Assembly (NCBI RefSeq): GCF_009812055.1
Contig: NZ_WQNH01000010.1
Span: 1-64,000 of the forward strand
Origin: Chelativorans xinjiangensis
GTDB taxonomy: Bacteria; Pseudomonadota; Alphaproteobacteria; Rhizobiales; Rhizobiaceae
Length of the DNA: 64,000 nucleotides
Direction of reading: 5' to 3'
In this document: positions 53,742-62,046 of the stretch, piece after piece
How positions within the stretch are numbered: position 1 is the first letter of the stretch
Layout of the letters: each line of letters starts with the position of its first letter
Translations under genes and position numbers: made by a program
Notes under the pieces: model-generated
Told to the model about the DNA's origin: nothing
Seen by the model: only the letters and a program-made list of their open reading frames with translations
The model's database searches: none

Positions 53742-54419
53742 TCACACCTCTGTCTGGTGGTTGTTGCGCTTGTTTTTGTTTCTGCTGCCGCCATGCACCG
53801 CACCGCTTTCCTTGTGGTGCTCCTCGTTCAGGTCATCGCCAAAGACGTCCATCGTGCCGACCCAAAGGATGGTTGCCGGCCGATCCGAATGGTTCCACGA
53901 CGAATGCGTTTTGGTGGAAGGGAAATGGAGCGAGTCGCCGGCCTCCAGCACGGTCCGCTCGCCGGCCACCTCGACGGTTACCGTTCCTTCCAGGAGGTAG
54001 AACATTTCTTCTCCCTCATGGGAGATCGGTTCGCTGCGATGGCCCGGCGGTTCGTGGATTATGACGCTACGCAGTACGTTTCCCGGAAAGGAAGAGGAGA
54101 CGCGTTCATAGGTCAGCGAGTGGGGACTGACAGCATAAACCGGGCGCTGGTCGTGCCGGGTTATCGGCACGTTGCCCTTGGGCTGGGACAGGAATTCGCC
54201 GACCTCGGTGCCCAGGACCCGGGCGACGGAAACCAGCGAGGAAAGGGACGGGGCGGCGATGCCACGCTCGATTTGGGAAATGAAGCCGACGGACAGCCCC
54301 GAACCGACTGCAACTTCCTTGAGCGTCAGGCCGAGTGTGCGACGCCGTTTGCGCAACCGCTCGCCCAGCGGATGATAGCCTTCGGCTCCCGCAATCTCCC
54401 TGACCGCAAAGTTCGCCAT
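53742..54419 (-). CDS. XRE-cupin transcription regulator
   Basis: About 225 residues: an HTH_XRE domain (LGERLRKRRRTLGLTLKEVAVGSGLSVGFISQIERGIAAPSLSSLVSVARVL) followed by a cupin domain (SEPISHEGEEMFYLLEGTVTVEVAGERTVLEAGDSLHFPSTKTHSSWN) that would bind the effector. The tail is rich in His, Lys and Asn. ATG 54419 is chosen because GGAG lies six bases upstream; ATG 54431 abuts the operator palindrome and is possible. It is the first gene of its own operon, so feedback control of all twelve genes is likely. Confidence 0.9.
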   Translation of the reverse strand: MANFAVREIAGAEGYHPLGERLRKRRRTLGLTLKEVAVGSGLSVGFISQIERGIAAPSLSSLVSVARVLGTEVGEFLSQPKGNVPITRHDQRPVYAVSPHSLTYERVSSSFPGNVLRSVIIHEPPGHRSEPISHEGEEMFYLLEGTVTVEVAGERTVLEAGDSLHFPSTKTHSSWNHSDRPATILWVGTMDVFGDDLNEEHHKESGAVHGGSRNKNKRNNHQTEV

Positions 54420-54430
54420 TCCGCTCTCCA

Positions 54431-54464
54431 TTTTAGTGGAACTAAAATTGAAGCAACACTAAAA
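54431..54464. promoter_or_regulatory. Probable operator of the XRE-cupin regulator
   Basis: TTTTAGTGGAACTAAAA (54431-54447) is a perfect inverted repeat with 7-bp arms. A third ACTAAAA half-site lies at 54458-54464, 17 bases after the previous one. The cluster sits directly before the regulator's start, the expected place for autoregulation by a dimeric XRE protein. Confidence 0.65.
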
Positions 54465-54582
54465 CCGCGCGTCAAGGGAGAATCCGGAACCAGCCACGGT
54501 GCCACTTCGAGAAATTCAAGGCCCAACTTGATCCAAGAGGTCACGCGCAGCGTGGATCTCCACACCTATGTTTTTGACGATT

Positions 54583-54813
54583 TCAGTGACGCATTCTGCC
54601 CAGGTTGTCTCCAAGTTCCGTTTGGTTGGTCGGCAGACCGCCAACACCCACGTCAATACGGAAAAGGCCGCCCTCCCAGGGACGGGAGGCCAAATGATCT
54701 TCGCCCATCGTGTAGCGTGCGGAGGTCACATAAAGCGTGTCCAAACGGTCTCCACCGAATGTGCAGCTTGTCGGCCACGAGCATGGCAATTCGACCACAC
54801 GATCGATCCTACC
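54583..54813 (-). pseudogene. SMP-30/gluconolactonase-family C-terminal fragment
   Basis: The segment RIDRVVELPCSWPTSCTFGGDRLDTLYVTSARYTMGEDHL and WEGGLFRIDVGVGGLPTNQ is the last third of an SMP-30/gluconolactonase beta-propeller, with the conserved Thr-Ser-Cys-Phe-Gly-Gly and Tyr-Val-Thr-Ser-Ala motifs. The N-terminal two thirds are missing: the frame is joined directly to a TRAP binding-protein fragment. It can no longer fold as a lactonase. Confidence 0.8.
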
Positions 54814-55141
54814 GGCCTCGACGATGCCGCGGCCCAGCGATTCATAGACCTCGGTCCAACCCAGTGTGCGTACCTCTGCGCCGAGATGGCGCCACGCAGG
54901 CGCGGCGAGTTCGTCCAGGTGCAGGTGCAGCCGCAATCCGCTGATGTCGGCGAGCGATTCCACCGGCTTCTTCGCCACCATCACGCGATACCATGGCCGT
55001 CGAATCGCCGATCACCGTGATGCCCGCTTCCGTCTCGATCCGCTCGTGCCAACCCTCGATGAGATCGGAGGCCATGAAGCGTGACCAGTGCTCGCGGTCG
55101 TCGAACAGGAAGGGCGCGCTCACGAACTGCATCTCGGGCAC
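54814..55141 (-). pseudogene. TRAP DctP binding-protein internal fragment with frameshift
   Basis: One frame gives [43 protein letters not shown], and after a one-base shift near 55000 the next gives WYRVMVAKKPVESLADISGLRLHL and LAAPAWRHLGAEVRTLGWTEVYESLGRGIVE. Together these match the middle of a DctP-type protein. Signal peptide and C-terminal half are missing. The 3' end is fused to the SMP-30 fragment. It is not similar enough to the intact DctP at 30898 to be a copy of it. Confidence 0.75.
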
Positions 55142-55262
55142 CCATGCAGGGCGCTACCATTTGATGCTCCTTCAGAAGGCACACGTGTCCTTTCGGGCCT
55201 TCGTGCTGCCTCTCTGGGGCGGCCGCACACTCCGGTGTGGACGTTGAGAGATCTCGAAGGAG

Positions 55263-55485
55263 GCGCAGTGCTGCCCTCCTCCAGCCTCACCGATTGGCCG
55301 ATCGCCTCATCGTCGGTGTATCCGAACTGCCGGACGGCCGCGCGATTGAAGGAGATTATCGTACCGTCCGTGTCGATCACAACCGTCGCGTCCGGCACCG
55401 TGTCCAGGATTGACCTGAGATGCGCTTCGCGTGCCAGAAGCTGTCGATCGGCAATCTCGGCGCGGTCGATATCCACCGCATCCAC
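55263..55485 (-). pseudogene. FixL-like PAS sensor fragment
   Basis: The stretch [51 protein letters not shown] is the first half of a PAS domain and is very similar to the haem-PAS start of FixL-type oxygen-sensing kinases. Similarity ends after SVR, before the haem-ligand His region, and the following sequence is unrelated. No kinase domain remains. It lies just upstream of the DctP fragment on the same strand. Confidence 0.7.
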
Positions 55486-55744
55486 AAATCTTGCAATCGC
55501 AGAATAGCTATAGAGATTGGAGGTTTAGCTTTGGCGCCCGAGCCCTCTACGATGCAACTGTCGGAGGGTATAGGAGCGCTGCGCTGACACCCTGTTTTCC
55601 GAGGTTGCGCGGGAAGCGGCGTGTTGATGACCGGCCGGTGCTGAGAGGCTCAGAGTACCTCCGAGCCCGGGCGGCAGATCGTTATCCGCACCCTGTGCAA
55701 GGTGTGGGTGTCATTTCTTCAAGCACGCCCTATATCCCACCTCA
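55486..55744. other. Non-coding interval before the Liv-type operon
   Basis: About 260 bases with no convincing gene on either strand. It should contain the promoter of the downstream importer operon, but I see no clear -35/-10 pair. Confidence 0.5.
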
Positions 55745-55779
55745 TCTTTTCGGGCAGACGCAAGTGCTGCCCGAGAAGA
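55745..55779 (+). promoter_or_regulatory. Leader hairpin of the Liv-type operon
   Basis: Bases 55745-55757 (ending TCGGGCAG) pair with 55767-55779 (starting CTGCCCGA) to give 13 pairs including one G-U, around the nine-base loop ACGCAAGTG. It lies 51 bases before the binding-protein start. There is no T-run, so it may be a leader stabiliser, an operator or an attenuator rather than a terminator. Confidence 0.6.
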
Positions 55780-55830
55780 GAGCCGACGCTGACAGGCCAA
55801 TACAAAAGAAAGCATCAGGGAGGAACTCGC

Positions 55831-57051
55831 ATGCTGCATCATAGTAAGCTTGCAATGACCGCCCTCGCAGCGGTCAGTCTCCCGGTCACAGTGGCATATG
55901 CCCAATCCGGTGATACGATCACCCTCGGCGCGGCAGTGTCCCTGACCGGCAAATACACCACAAATGGCGAACACACGCAGCGCGGCTACGATCTCGCCGT
56001 CGACAAGATCAATGGAGCCGGCGGCGTGACAGTGGGCGACAAGGCCTACACGCTCGAAATCAAATATTATGACGACGAGTCGACGCCCGCCCGCGGGGCG
56101 GAGCTGGCGGAGCGCCTGATCCAGCAGGACGGCATCGAGTTCATGCTCGGACCATATTCATCCGGCATGACCAAGGCAATCGCCCCGGTGACCGAGGAGC
56201 ACAAGGTGCCGATGGTCGAAGCCAACGGCGCATCCCGTTCGCTCTTTACCAATGGCTGGGAATACATCTTCGCCACGCTTTCGACGTCCGAGCAGTATCT
56301 GAGAGGCGCCATCACGCTGGTGGCCGAACATGCTGAGGAGCTTGGCAAGGAGCCCGGCGAGATCAAGGTGGCGATGGCGTTCGAGAACGATCCGTTCAGC
56401 CAGGACGTGCGCGCCGGCGTGCTCGATGACATGAAGGAATACGGCATGGAGGCGGTCATCGACGACCAGCTTCCGCGCGAGCTCAACGACATGACGGCGA
56501 CCCTGACCAAGGTGAAGGCGCTCGAGCCCGATCTGCTGATCGTGTCCGGCCACTCCAAGGGCGCGGCCACGGCCATCCGCCAGATCAGCGAGATGCAGGT
56601 CAATGTGTCGGTGCTCGCCATGACGCATTGCGATTCGGCAGACATCATCGGCAAGTTCGACGAGGCAGCCGAATACACTTTGTGTGCGACCCAATGGGCG
56701 CCGACGCTGAGCTATTCGGACGATCTGTTCGGTTCGGCGGCCGAGTTCGCCGCGCTGTTTGAGGAGACTTACGGCTATGCCCCGCCCTATCAGGCGGCCG
56801 AGTCCGCCGCCGCGGTGCAGGTCTATGCCGATGCGCTGGAGCGGGCCGGCGAACTGGATTCGCAAAAAGTCAGAGACGCGCTTTCGTCCACCGACATGAT
56901 GACGTTCTACGGGCCGATCGATTTTGACGAGACCGGCAAGAATGTCGCCAAACCGATGGCGCTCTATCAGGTGCTTGACGGCGAGTACAAGGTGGTGTCG
57001 CCGTCTGATTTTGCCGAGACCGATGCGGTCGTCCCGCGTCCGGCCATGTAG
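55831..57051 (+). CDS. Branched-chain-amino-acid-type ABC binding protein
   Basis: The 406-residue protein has a signal peptide (MTALAAVSLPVTVAYAQ) and the type I Liv-binding fold: ITLGAAVSLTGKYTTNGEHTQRGYDLAVDKINGAGGV, YYDDESTPARGAELAERLI and FMLGPYSSGMTKAIAPVTEEHKVPMVEANGAS. ATG 55831 follows AGGGAGGAACTC. Liv-type systems also carry urea, amides, short dipeptides and aromatic acids, so the ligand is open. It is the first gene of a complete five-gene importer. Confidence 0.9.
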   Translation: MLHHSKLAMTALAAVSLPVTVAYAQSGDTITLGAAVSLTGKYTTNGEHTQRGYDLAVDKINGAGGVTVGDKAYTLEIKYYDDESTPARGAELAERLIQQDGIEFMLGPYSSGMTKAIAPVTEEHKVPMVEANGASRSLFTNGWEYIFATLSTSEQYLRGAITLVAEHAEELGKEPGEIKVAMAFENDPFSQDVRAGVLDDMKEYGMEAVIDDQLPRELNDMTATLTKVKALEPDLLIVSGHSKGAATAIRQISEMQVNVSVLAMTHCDSADIIGKFDEAAEYTLCATQWAPTLSYSDDLFGSAAEFAALFEETYGYAPPYQAAESAAAVQVYADALERAGELDSQKVRDALSSTDMMTFYGPIDFDETGKNVAKPMALYQVLDGEYKVVSPSDFAETDAVVPRPAM

Positions 57052-57067
57052 CGGACAGGGTCAAGAC

Positions 57068-57095
57068 GGGCGGGCGGGGTCCGATCCGTCCGCCC
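57068..57095 (+). promoter_or_regulatory. Intercistronic hairpin after the Liv binding-protein gene
   Basis: GGGCGGGCGG at 57068-57077 pairs with CCGTCCGCCC at 57086-57095 (one G-U) around an eight-base loop. It separates binding protein and permease genes and has no T-run, like the hairpins after other binding-protein genes in the window. Confidence 0.7.
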
Positions 57096-57136
57096 TTGCG
57101 CCAAGACAATGAACGCTTGAACCGCGGTTTCCGCCC

Positions 57137-58039
57137 GTGCTGGACAATATCCAGATCCTCGTCCAGGCGCCCGTGATCACCCTGGACCTCGTGCTCAACG
57201 GGCTCCTCATCGGCGCCATATTCGCGCTGGCCGCCTATGGCATGGCGCTCGTTTGGGGGGTGATGAACATCATCAACATCACCCAGGGCGAGTTCGTCAT
57301 CCTCGGCGGATATGTCGCCGTCGTCATGGGCATGTACGGCCTGCCGCCACTTCTCGGCGTACCGGTCGCCGCCATCCTGCTCTTCGTTCTCGGCTGGGCG
57401 CTCTATCATACTGTGATATTCAGAATAGTCGATCGCGACCTCTTCACGTCGGTCCTGGCGACATTCGGCATTTCCATCGTGCTGCAGCAGCTCATGAACA
57501 CCGTCTTCGGGGGCGATGTGCAGATCGCCGATGCCGGGCTTGGAACCGTGTTGCTGATGGACGGGCTGGTGGCGCTCGCCGAGATCAAGCTCCTCGCATT
57601 CGCACTCGCTGCCGTGCTCGGCGCGACGCTGGTCGTGTTCTTGAAACGCTCCAGGTTGGGCCAGGCCATTCGGGCGACGGCACAGAATGCCCGCGCCGCA
57701 CGGGTGCTCGGCATCGACACCGACCGCGTCTATGCCGCCACCTATGGGCTCAACGCAGCGATCTGCGGCGCGTGCGGCGCCCTCGTCGCCATGGCTTACA
57801 CCATCCACCCCTATCTCGGACTGCCCTACACGATCCGTTCGTTCATGATCGTTGTCGTTGCCGGTCTCGGCAATCTGGCCGGCGTCATTATCGCCGGGCT
57901 CGGTCTCGGTGCGGCCGAGAATGTTGCGGGTTTCGTTCTCGGCACACAATTCCAGCTCGCATTCGTATTCCTGCTGCTGGTCGTCGTACTGGTATGGCGC
58001 AACTGGCGGCTGGCCAGGCGGCGAGAGTATCTGAAGTGA
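57137..58039 (+). CDS. livH: Liv-type ABC permease, H subunit
   Basis: The 300-residue permease has eight spans and LivH features: LNGLLIGAIFALAAYGMALVWGVMNIINITQGEFVILGGYVA, RSRLGQAIRATAQNARAARVLGID (coupling region) and GLGNLAGVIIAGLGLGAAE. The start is GTG 57137. It overlaps the M-subunit gene by four bases (GTGA). Confidence 0.9.
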   Translation: MLDNIQILVQAPVITLDLVLNGLLIGAIFALAAYGMALVWGVMNIINITQGEFVILGGYVAVVMGMYGLPPLLGVPVAAILLFVLGWALYHTVIFRIVDRDLFTSVLATFGISIVLQQLMNTVFGGDVQIADAGLGTVLLMDGLVALAEIKLLAFALAAVLGATLVVFLKRSRLGQAIRATAQNARAARVLGIDTDRVYAATYGLNAAICGACGALVAMAYTIHPYLGLPYTIRSFMIVVVAGLGNLAGVIIAGLGLGAAENVAGFVLGTQFQLAFVFLLLVVVLVWRNWRLARRREYLK

Positions 58040-59100
58040 GGGCTCCATATGCGAAATTTGCCGGCTATCTGGCGATCCTTCTGGTCGGCCTTGCGGCGCC
58101 GCTCCTCTTTTCAGCCTACCAGTCGCAAATGGCGGAGCTGTGGCTCTTCATCGTCTTCGCACTGACCTGGGATCTGGTCGGTGGCCAGATGGGCTACAAT
58201 TCCTTCGGCAACGTGGTTTTCCTGGGCATCGGCATGTATGCCTGCGCGGCGGTCCAGGTGGGCCTGTTCTACGAGGTCTCCACCTACAACAACGCACGCG
58301 GCGGCGGCGCCACGGTCTTCACATTCGATCTCGGCCAGTATCTCGAGGGTCTTGCTATCGGCCTTCCGGTCGGCGCCGTATTGGCCGCGATTGCCGCGGC
58401 CATTCTCGGCGGTCTGGTCCTCGGCATGCGCGGCCATTATTTCGCGATCTGCACATTGGGCCTTGGCATTGCCGCCGGCCAGATAGCGAATGGATGGGAA
58501 TGGATCGGGGCCGGCTCCGGCATGGTGCCGCCCACGCCGCCTGCCGCGCTGGGTGATCTGTCCCGCTTCTACTACTTCCTCGCCATGGCGCTCGCCATCG
58601 CCACCTTTCTCGTTCTGCGCTGGCTCTACACGACGCGCTTCCGGCTCGCCATCAACGCCATACGGGACAATGAGGACAAGGCTGAATCCATGGGCCTCAA
58701 GACCACGCGGATCAAGGTCATGGCGTGGGTTATCGCCGCATTCTTTCTCGGGATCGCCGGTGGTCTTCTGGGCAACCTCAAGCGCTTCATCGACCCCATC
58801 GATACCGCATTCGCCGGCGCCACCTTCGGCGTCTGGATGGTGCTCATGGCCATCCTGGGGGGCAAGGGCACCCTGTGGGGACCGGTTATCGGCGCCGCCG
58901 TCTTCCAGGTCGTCAAGGAGACGACATGGACCTATCTGCTCGGCTGGCAACGCGTGGCGCTCGGGCTTCTGATCGTGGTGATCGTCGTCTTCTTTCCCCA
59001 GGGTATCATGGGCTATTTCCGCGAGCGCTTTCCTGCCCGTTTCGGTCACCGCGTCGAAGAGGCGGCGAGGCCCGATCGGGCGGAGGAGACGACAGGATGA
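58036..59100 (+). CDS. livM: Liv-type ABC permease, M subunit
   Basis: The 354-residue permease starts with GTG 58036, overlapping the H-subunit stop. It carries FALTWDLVGGQMGYNSFGNVVFLGIGMYACA, LGMRGHYFAICTLGLG, the coupling segment FRLAINAIRDNEDKAESMGLKTTRIKVMAW, and ILGGKGTLWGPVIGAAVF. It completes the membrane channel. It contains an extra segment (YEVSTYNNARGGGATVFTFDLGQYLEG) between early spans that lengthens a periplasmic loop. Confidence 0.9.
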   Translation: MRAPYAKFAGYLAILLVGLAAPLLFSAYQSQMAELWLFIVFALTWDLVGGQMGYNSFGNVVFLGIGMYACAAVQVGLFYEVSTYNNARGGGATVFTFDLGQYLEGLAIGLPVGAVLAAIAAAILGGLVLGMRGHYFAICTLGLGIAAGQIANGWEWIGAGSGMVPPTPPAALGDLSRFYYFLAMALAIATFLVLRWLYTTRFRLAINAIRDNEDKAESMGLKTTRIKVMAWVIAAFFLGIAGGLLGNLKRFIDPIDTAFAGATFGVWMVLMAILGGKGTLWGPVIGAAVFQVVKETTWTYLLGWQRVALGLLIVVIVVFFPQGIMGYFRERFPARFGHRVEEAARPDRAEETTG

Positions 59101-59840
59101 GCACGATGCTGGAAGTCGAAAACGTTTCGAAATCCTTTGGTGGCGTCCGGGCCAACCGATCGATCAGCCTCAAGGTGGAAAAAGGCCGGATCGTTGGCCT
59201 GATCGGCCCCAACGGATCCGGCAAGACCACCCTGTTTTCCTCCATCGTCGGCACGCATCCGATTGACAAGGGCACCATCCGTTTCCAGGAGCAGGAAATC
59301 TCTCATCTTCGCGTGGCCGAGATTGCCCGCCTCGGCCTCATCCGCACCTTCCAGCAGACACGGATCTACGGTCGCATGACCTGCATAGAAAACATGCTCA
59401 TCTCCACGTCTCAGAGAGGCGGGAGTCTCGTAAACCTCTTCCAGGTGCACAACCCGGAACGCGAGAAGCAGGCCGAGGACCTCCTGGCCTTCGTCGGCCT
59501 CCACGCCAAACGCAAGCTGCAGGCTGGCTCGCTTTCCTTCGGCCAGCAGAAGCTTCTGGAGTTCGCCATGGCGCTCATGAACGAGCCGAAGATGCTGATG
59601 CTCGACGAGCCGACGGCGGGCATCAATCCGACACTGATCAATGGCGTGATCGACCGTCTGAAGCAGGCCAACAAGGAATTCGCCGTCACCCTGTTTGTCA
59701 TCGAGCACAATATGAACGTCATCATGAACATGGCCGAGCACATCTATTGCCTGGCGCATGGAGAGCTCCTGGCCGAGGGGCCGCCGGAACAGGTCAGAAA
59801 TGATCGCCGCGTCATCGACGCTTATCTGGGGGCGCATTGA
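59097..59840 (+). CDS. livG: Liv-type ABC ATPase, G subunit
   Basis: The 247-residue ATPase has Walker A LIGPNGSGKTTLFSSIVG, LIRTFQQTRIYGRMTCIENM, the signature LSFGQQKLLEFAMALM (Phe-Gly in place of Gly-Gly), Walker B LMLDEPTAGINP and the H-loop IEHNMNVIM. The LSFGQ signature is frequent in LivG proteins. It overlaps LivM by four bases and is followed without a gap by LivF. Confidence 0.92.
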   Translation: MSTMLEVENVSKSFGGVRANRSISLKVEKGRIVGLIGPNGSGKTTLFSSIVGTHPIDKGTIRFQEQEISHLRVAEIARLGLIRTFQQTRIYGRMTCIENMLISTSQRGGSLVNLFQVHNPEREKQAEDLLAFVGLHAKRKLQAGSLSFGQQKLLEFAMALMNEPKMLMLDEPTAGINPTLINGVIDRLKQANKEFAVTLFVIEHNMNVIMNMAEHIYCLAHGELLAEGPPEQVRNDRRVIDAYLGAH

Positions 59841-60725
59841 ATGGCGACGCGAGAGAGGCAAAGCAAGAACCATATGCACCAGCGCCGGCGAGGCACCGTT
59901 GCCGGCAATGCCGACCCGGTGCTGTCCATCACGGATGAGGAGCGGCAAGCCGGGCAGTTTGGCGCCGGCGCACCATCGCTCGGCACACTCGACGAACTTG
60001 CGGGCGACGACGTCCTTTTGACGCTCGACGGCCTGCGCGCCGGCTACGGGCCAATGGAAGTTCTGCACGATTTCTCGCTAAGGGTCGGGCGGGCACAGTC
60101 GCTCTGCCTGATCGGCCCTAACGGCGCAGGCAAGTCGACCGTGCTTCACACGATCTTCGGCTTTACCAATATCTATGCCGGATCGGTCCGGATCGGCGGC
60201 AGTGACGTGACGCGGTTGAAGCCCAACGATAAGCTCAAGCGTGCCGGCGTCGCCTACGTGCTCCAAGACAATTCCGCCTTCCCCGACCTGACGGTGGAGG
60301 AAAATCTATGGATGGGCGGCTATCTCATGGACTCGCCGAAAGAAGCGAAGTCCGCCGCCGGGCGCATCTTTGACAAATATCCGCAGCTGGCACAGCGACG
60401 AGCCCTGCCGGCCCGGGTCCTATCGGGAGGCGAACGCCGTCTCCTGGAGATTTCACGCGCCCTCGTCATGGACCCGCAAGTGCTGCTGATCGACGAGCCC
60501 TCGATCGGTCTCGAGCCGCGCTTTATCGAAATGATATTCGAGATCATGGATGGTCTGCAGCACCGCGACGGCAAGACCATCCTCATGGTCGAGCAGAATG
60601 CGAAGAAAGGGCTGGAGTTTGCCGATATCGGCTATGTCCTGGTTTCCGGCCAGCTCGCACGCGCCGGCAAAGGCGCCGACCTCATTGCCGACCCGGATGT
60701 GGGGCGCCTGTTCCTTGGTCAGTAG
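59841..60725 (+). CDS. livF: Liv-type ABC ATPase, F subunit, with N-terminal extension
   Basis: The 294-residue ATPase has Walker A IGPNGAGKSTVLHTIFG, YVLQDNSAFPDLTVEENLWMGGYL, the signature LSGGERRLLEISRAL and Walker B LLIDEPSIGLEP with Ser-Ile. The H-loop position is VEQNAKKG: Gln-Asn replaces the usual His, as is normal for LivF. Residues 1-58 before the cassette are hydrophilic, rich in Arg and Ala, and not part of the family. The alternative start inside this extension, ATG 59874, would shorten it only slightly. It is the last gene of the operon. Confidence 0.88.
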   Translation: MATRERQSKNHMHQRRRGTVAGNADPVLSITDEERQAGQFGAGAPSLGTLDELAGDDVLLTLDGLRAGYGPMEVLHDFSLRVGRAQSLCLIGPNGAGKSTVLHTIFGFTNIYAGSVRIGGSDVTRLKPNDKLKRAGVAYVLQDNSAFPDLTVEENLWMGGYLMDSPKEAKSAAGRIFDKYPQLAQRRALPARVLSGGERRLLEISRALVMDPQVLLIDEPSIGLEPRFIEMIFEIMDGLQHRDGKTILMVEQNAKKGLEFADIGYVLVSGQLARAGKGADLIADPDVGRLFLGQ

Positions 60726-60785
60726 CGAGGGAGCGCCGCCCGGCACCGCAATCGAGAAGGCGATACCGGGCGCGGTGGTATGGCA

Positions 60786-61976
60786 TCAGTTGGCCGGTGC
60801 GAAATCATAGGGCTCCAGCTTGGCGCGGGTGTAGACGCGGTACTCGTAATTCTCCTCGAACTGCATGCCGTCATCGTCGAATGTCTTGTCGCCGGTGACG
60901 CCGACATAGGTCTTCGAGACGTCCATCAATGCCTGGCGTACGGCATCAGGGTCTGTCGAGCCGGCCTCCTCGATGGCCAGCGCCGCCAGCATCGTTGCAT
61001 CATATGCGTAGGCGCCGAAGGCCGTCGCCGAAGCGCGGCCATATTTCTCCTCGAAGGGCGCGGCATATTCCTTGTCGTAGAATTCGCCCGATACGCCGAC
61101 CACCCATCCCTTGACGCCTTCAGCCGCCTCAGGAATCTCGCGCACCTCGTTCGACCACATTGTCATGTAGTCGGCATACCAGCCCTTTTCCGGCTTGAGG
61201 CCGAGTTCAAAGGCCTGCCGGAAGATCAGCCGGGCCTCGGTGCCGTAGGCGGTGTAGAAGACGGCTTCCGGATCGCCCTGGAACAGGCGGTTGAGTTCGG
61301 CCTTGTAATCGGTCTTTTCGAGATCGTAGCGCACCTTGTTGACGCATTCGCCGCCCATCTCTTCGACCGTCCGGCAGGCGGAAAGCTCCATGCCCACGCC
61401 GAACGGATTGTTCGGCACGATCGAGGCGAAGCGCGTGGCGCCGCTATCGCGCATGGCCAGGCGTGCGAGTTCGGCTCCACCGATGTTGTCGAGGCCGATG
61501 GCGTTGAAGAAATAGGGGCCGATCTCGCGAAGCTGCGGTGATGTCGAGCCGATGGAGATCTGGATCACCTTGTTCTCGTTGGTGAACTGCCCCGTCGGCA
61601 GCGATACGCCGCTCGAATATTCGCCGAGCACGAGCGGCACGTTGTCGACATTGACCAGCTTGCGCACGGCATCCATGGCGGCCTGCGGACGGGATTCGGT
61701 GTCTTCCACGATCACGCTCACCGTCCTGCCGAGAAGTCCGAGCCCGATCTGGCGCGTCTCGCCGCCCTTGAGCGGCACGGCGTAGCCCTCATTGATACGA
61801 TCGAGCGCCAGTTGCATGCCTTCGGCGATGTCCTTGCCCTGCACGGCATTGGTTCCGGTGAGCGACGTGATCATGCCGAGCTTCACGTCTTCCTGTGCCT
61901 GCACGGTCGAGGGGACCGTGCCAAGCAACATCGCGGCGCCGATAGCGAGGGCGCCGCAGAGCACTGTCCGTTTCAT
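60786..61976 (-). CDS. Branched-chain-amino-acid-type ABC binding protein
   Basis: The 396-residue protein has a signal peptide (RTVLCGALAIGAAMLLGTVPSTVQA) and the Liv-binding fold: VKLGMITSLTGTNAVQGKDIAEGMQLALDRIN, IVEDTESRPQAAMDAVRKLVNVDNVPLVLGEYSSGVSLPTGQF. It is a close paralogue of the next protein upstream (62047). ATG 61976 has GGGAG before it. It belongs to a minus-strand importer whose other genes extend beyond the window, and it converges on the plus-strand Liv operon. Confidence 0.9.
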   Translation of the reverse strand: MKRTVLCGALAIGAAMLLGTVPSTVQAQEDVKLGMITSLTGTNAVQGKDIAEGMQLALDRINEGYAVPLKGGETRQIGLGLLGRTVSVIVEDTESRPQAAMDAVRKLVNVDNVPLVLGEYSSGVSLPTGQFTNENKVIQISIGSTSPQLREIGPYFFNAIGLDNIGGAELARLAMRDSGATRFASIVPNNPFGVGMELSACRTVEEMGGECVNKVRYDLEKTDYKAELNRLFQGDPEAVFYTAYGTEARLIFRQAFELGLKPEKGWYADYMTMWSNEVREIPEAAEGVKGWVVGVSGEFYDKEYAAPFEEKYGRASATAFGAYAYDATMLAALAIEEAGSTDPDAVRQALMDVSKTYVGVTGDKTFDDDGMQFEENYEYRVYTRAKLEPYDFAPAN

Positions 61977-62014
61977 GGCTTGTCTCCCTTGCTTTTCATC
62001 TTCGCGATGAGCAA

Positions 62015-62037
62015 GCGGGCACAGGGGCTGCGCCCGC
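62015..62037 (-). promoter_or_regulatory. Hairpin between the tandem binding-protein genes
   Basis: GCGGGC at 62015-62020 and GCCCGC at 62032-62037 form a 6-bp stem with an 11-base loop in the 70-base spacer between the two paralogous genes. It may protect the 3' end of the upstream message. Confidence 0.45.
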
Positions 62038-62046
62038 CTGTCGCGG

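Noticed and set aside
60726-60785. Terminator between the convergent Liv operons
   Set aside because: CGCCCGG and CCGGGCG can pair, but the loop is about 25 bases and there is no T-run on either strand.
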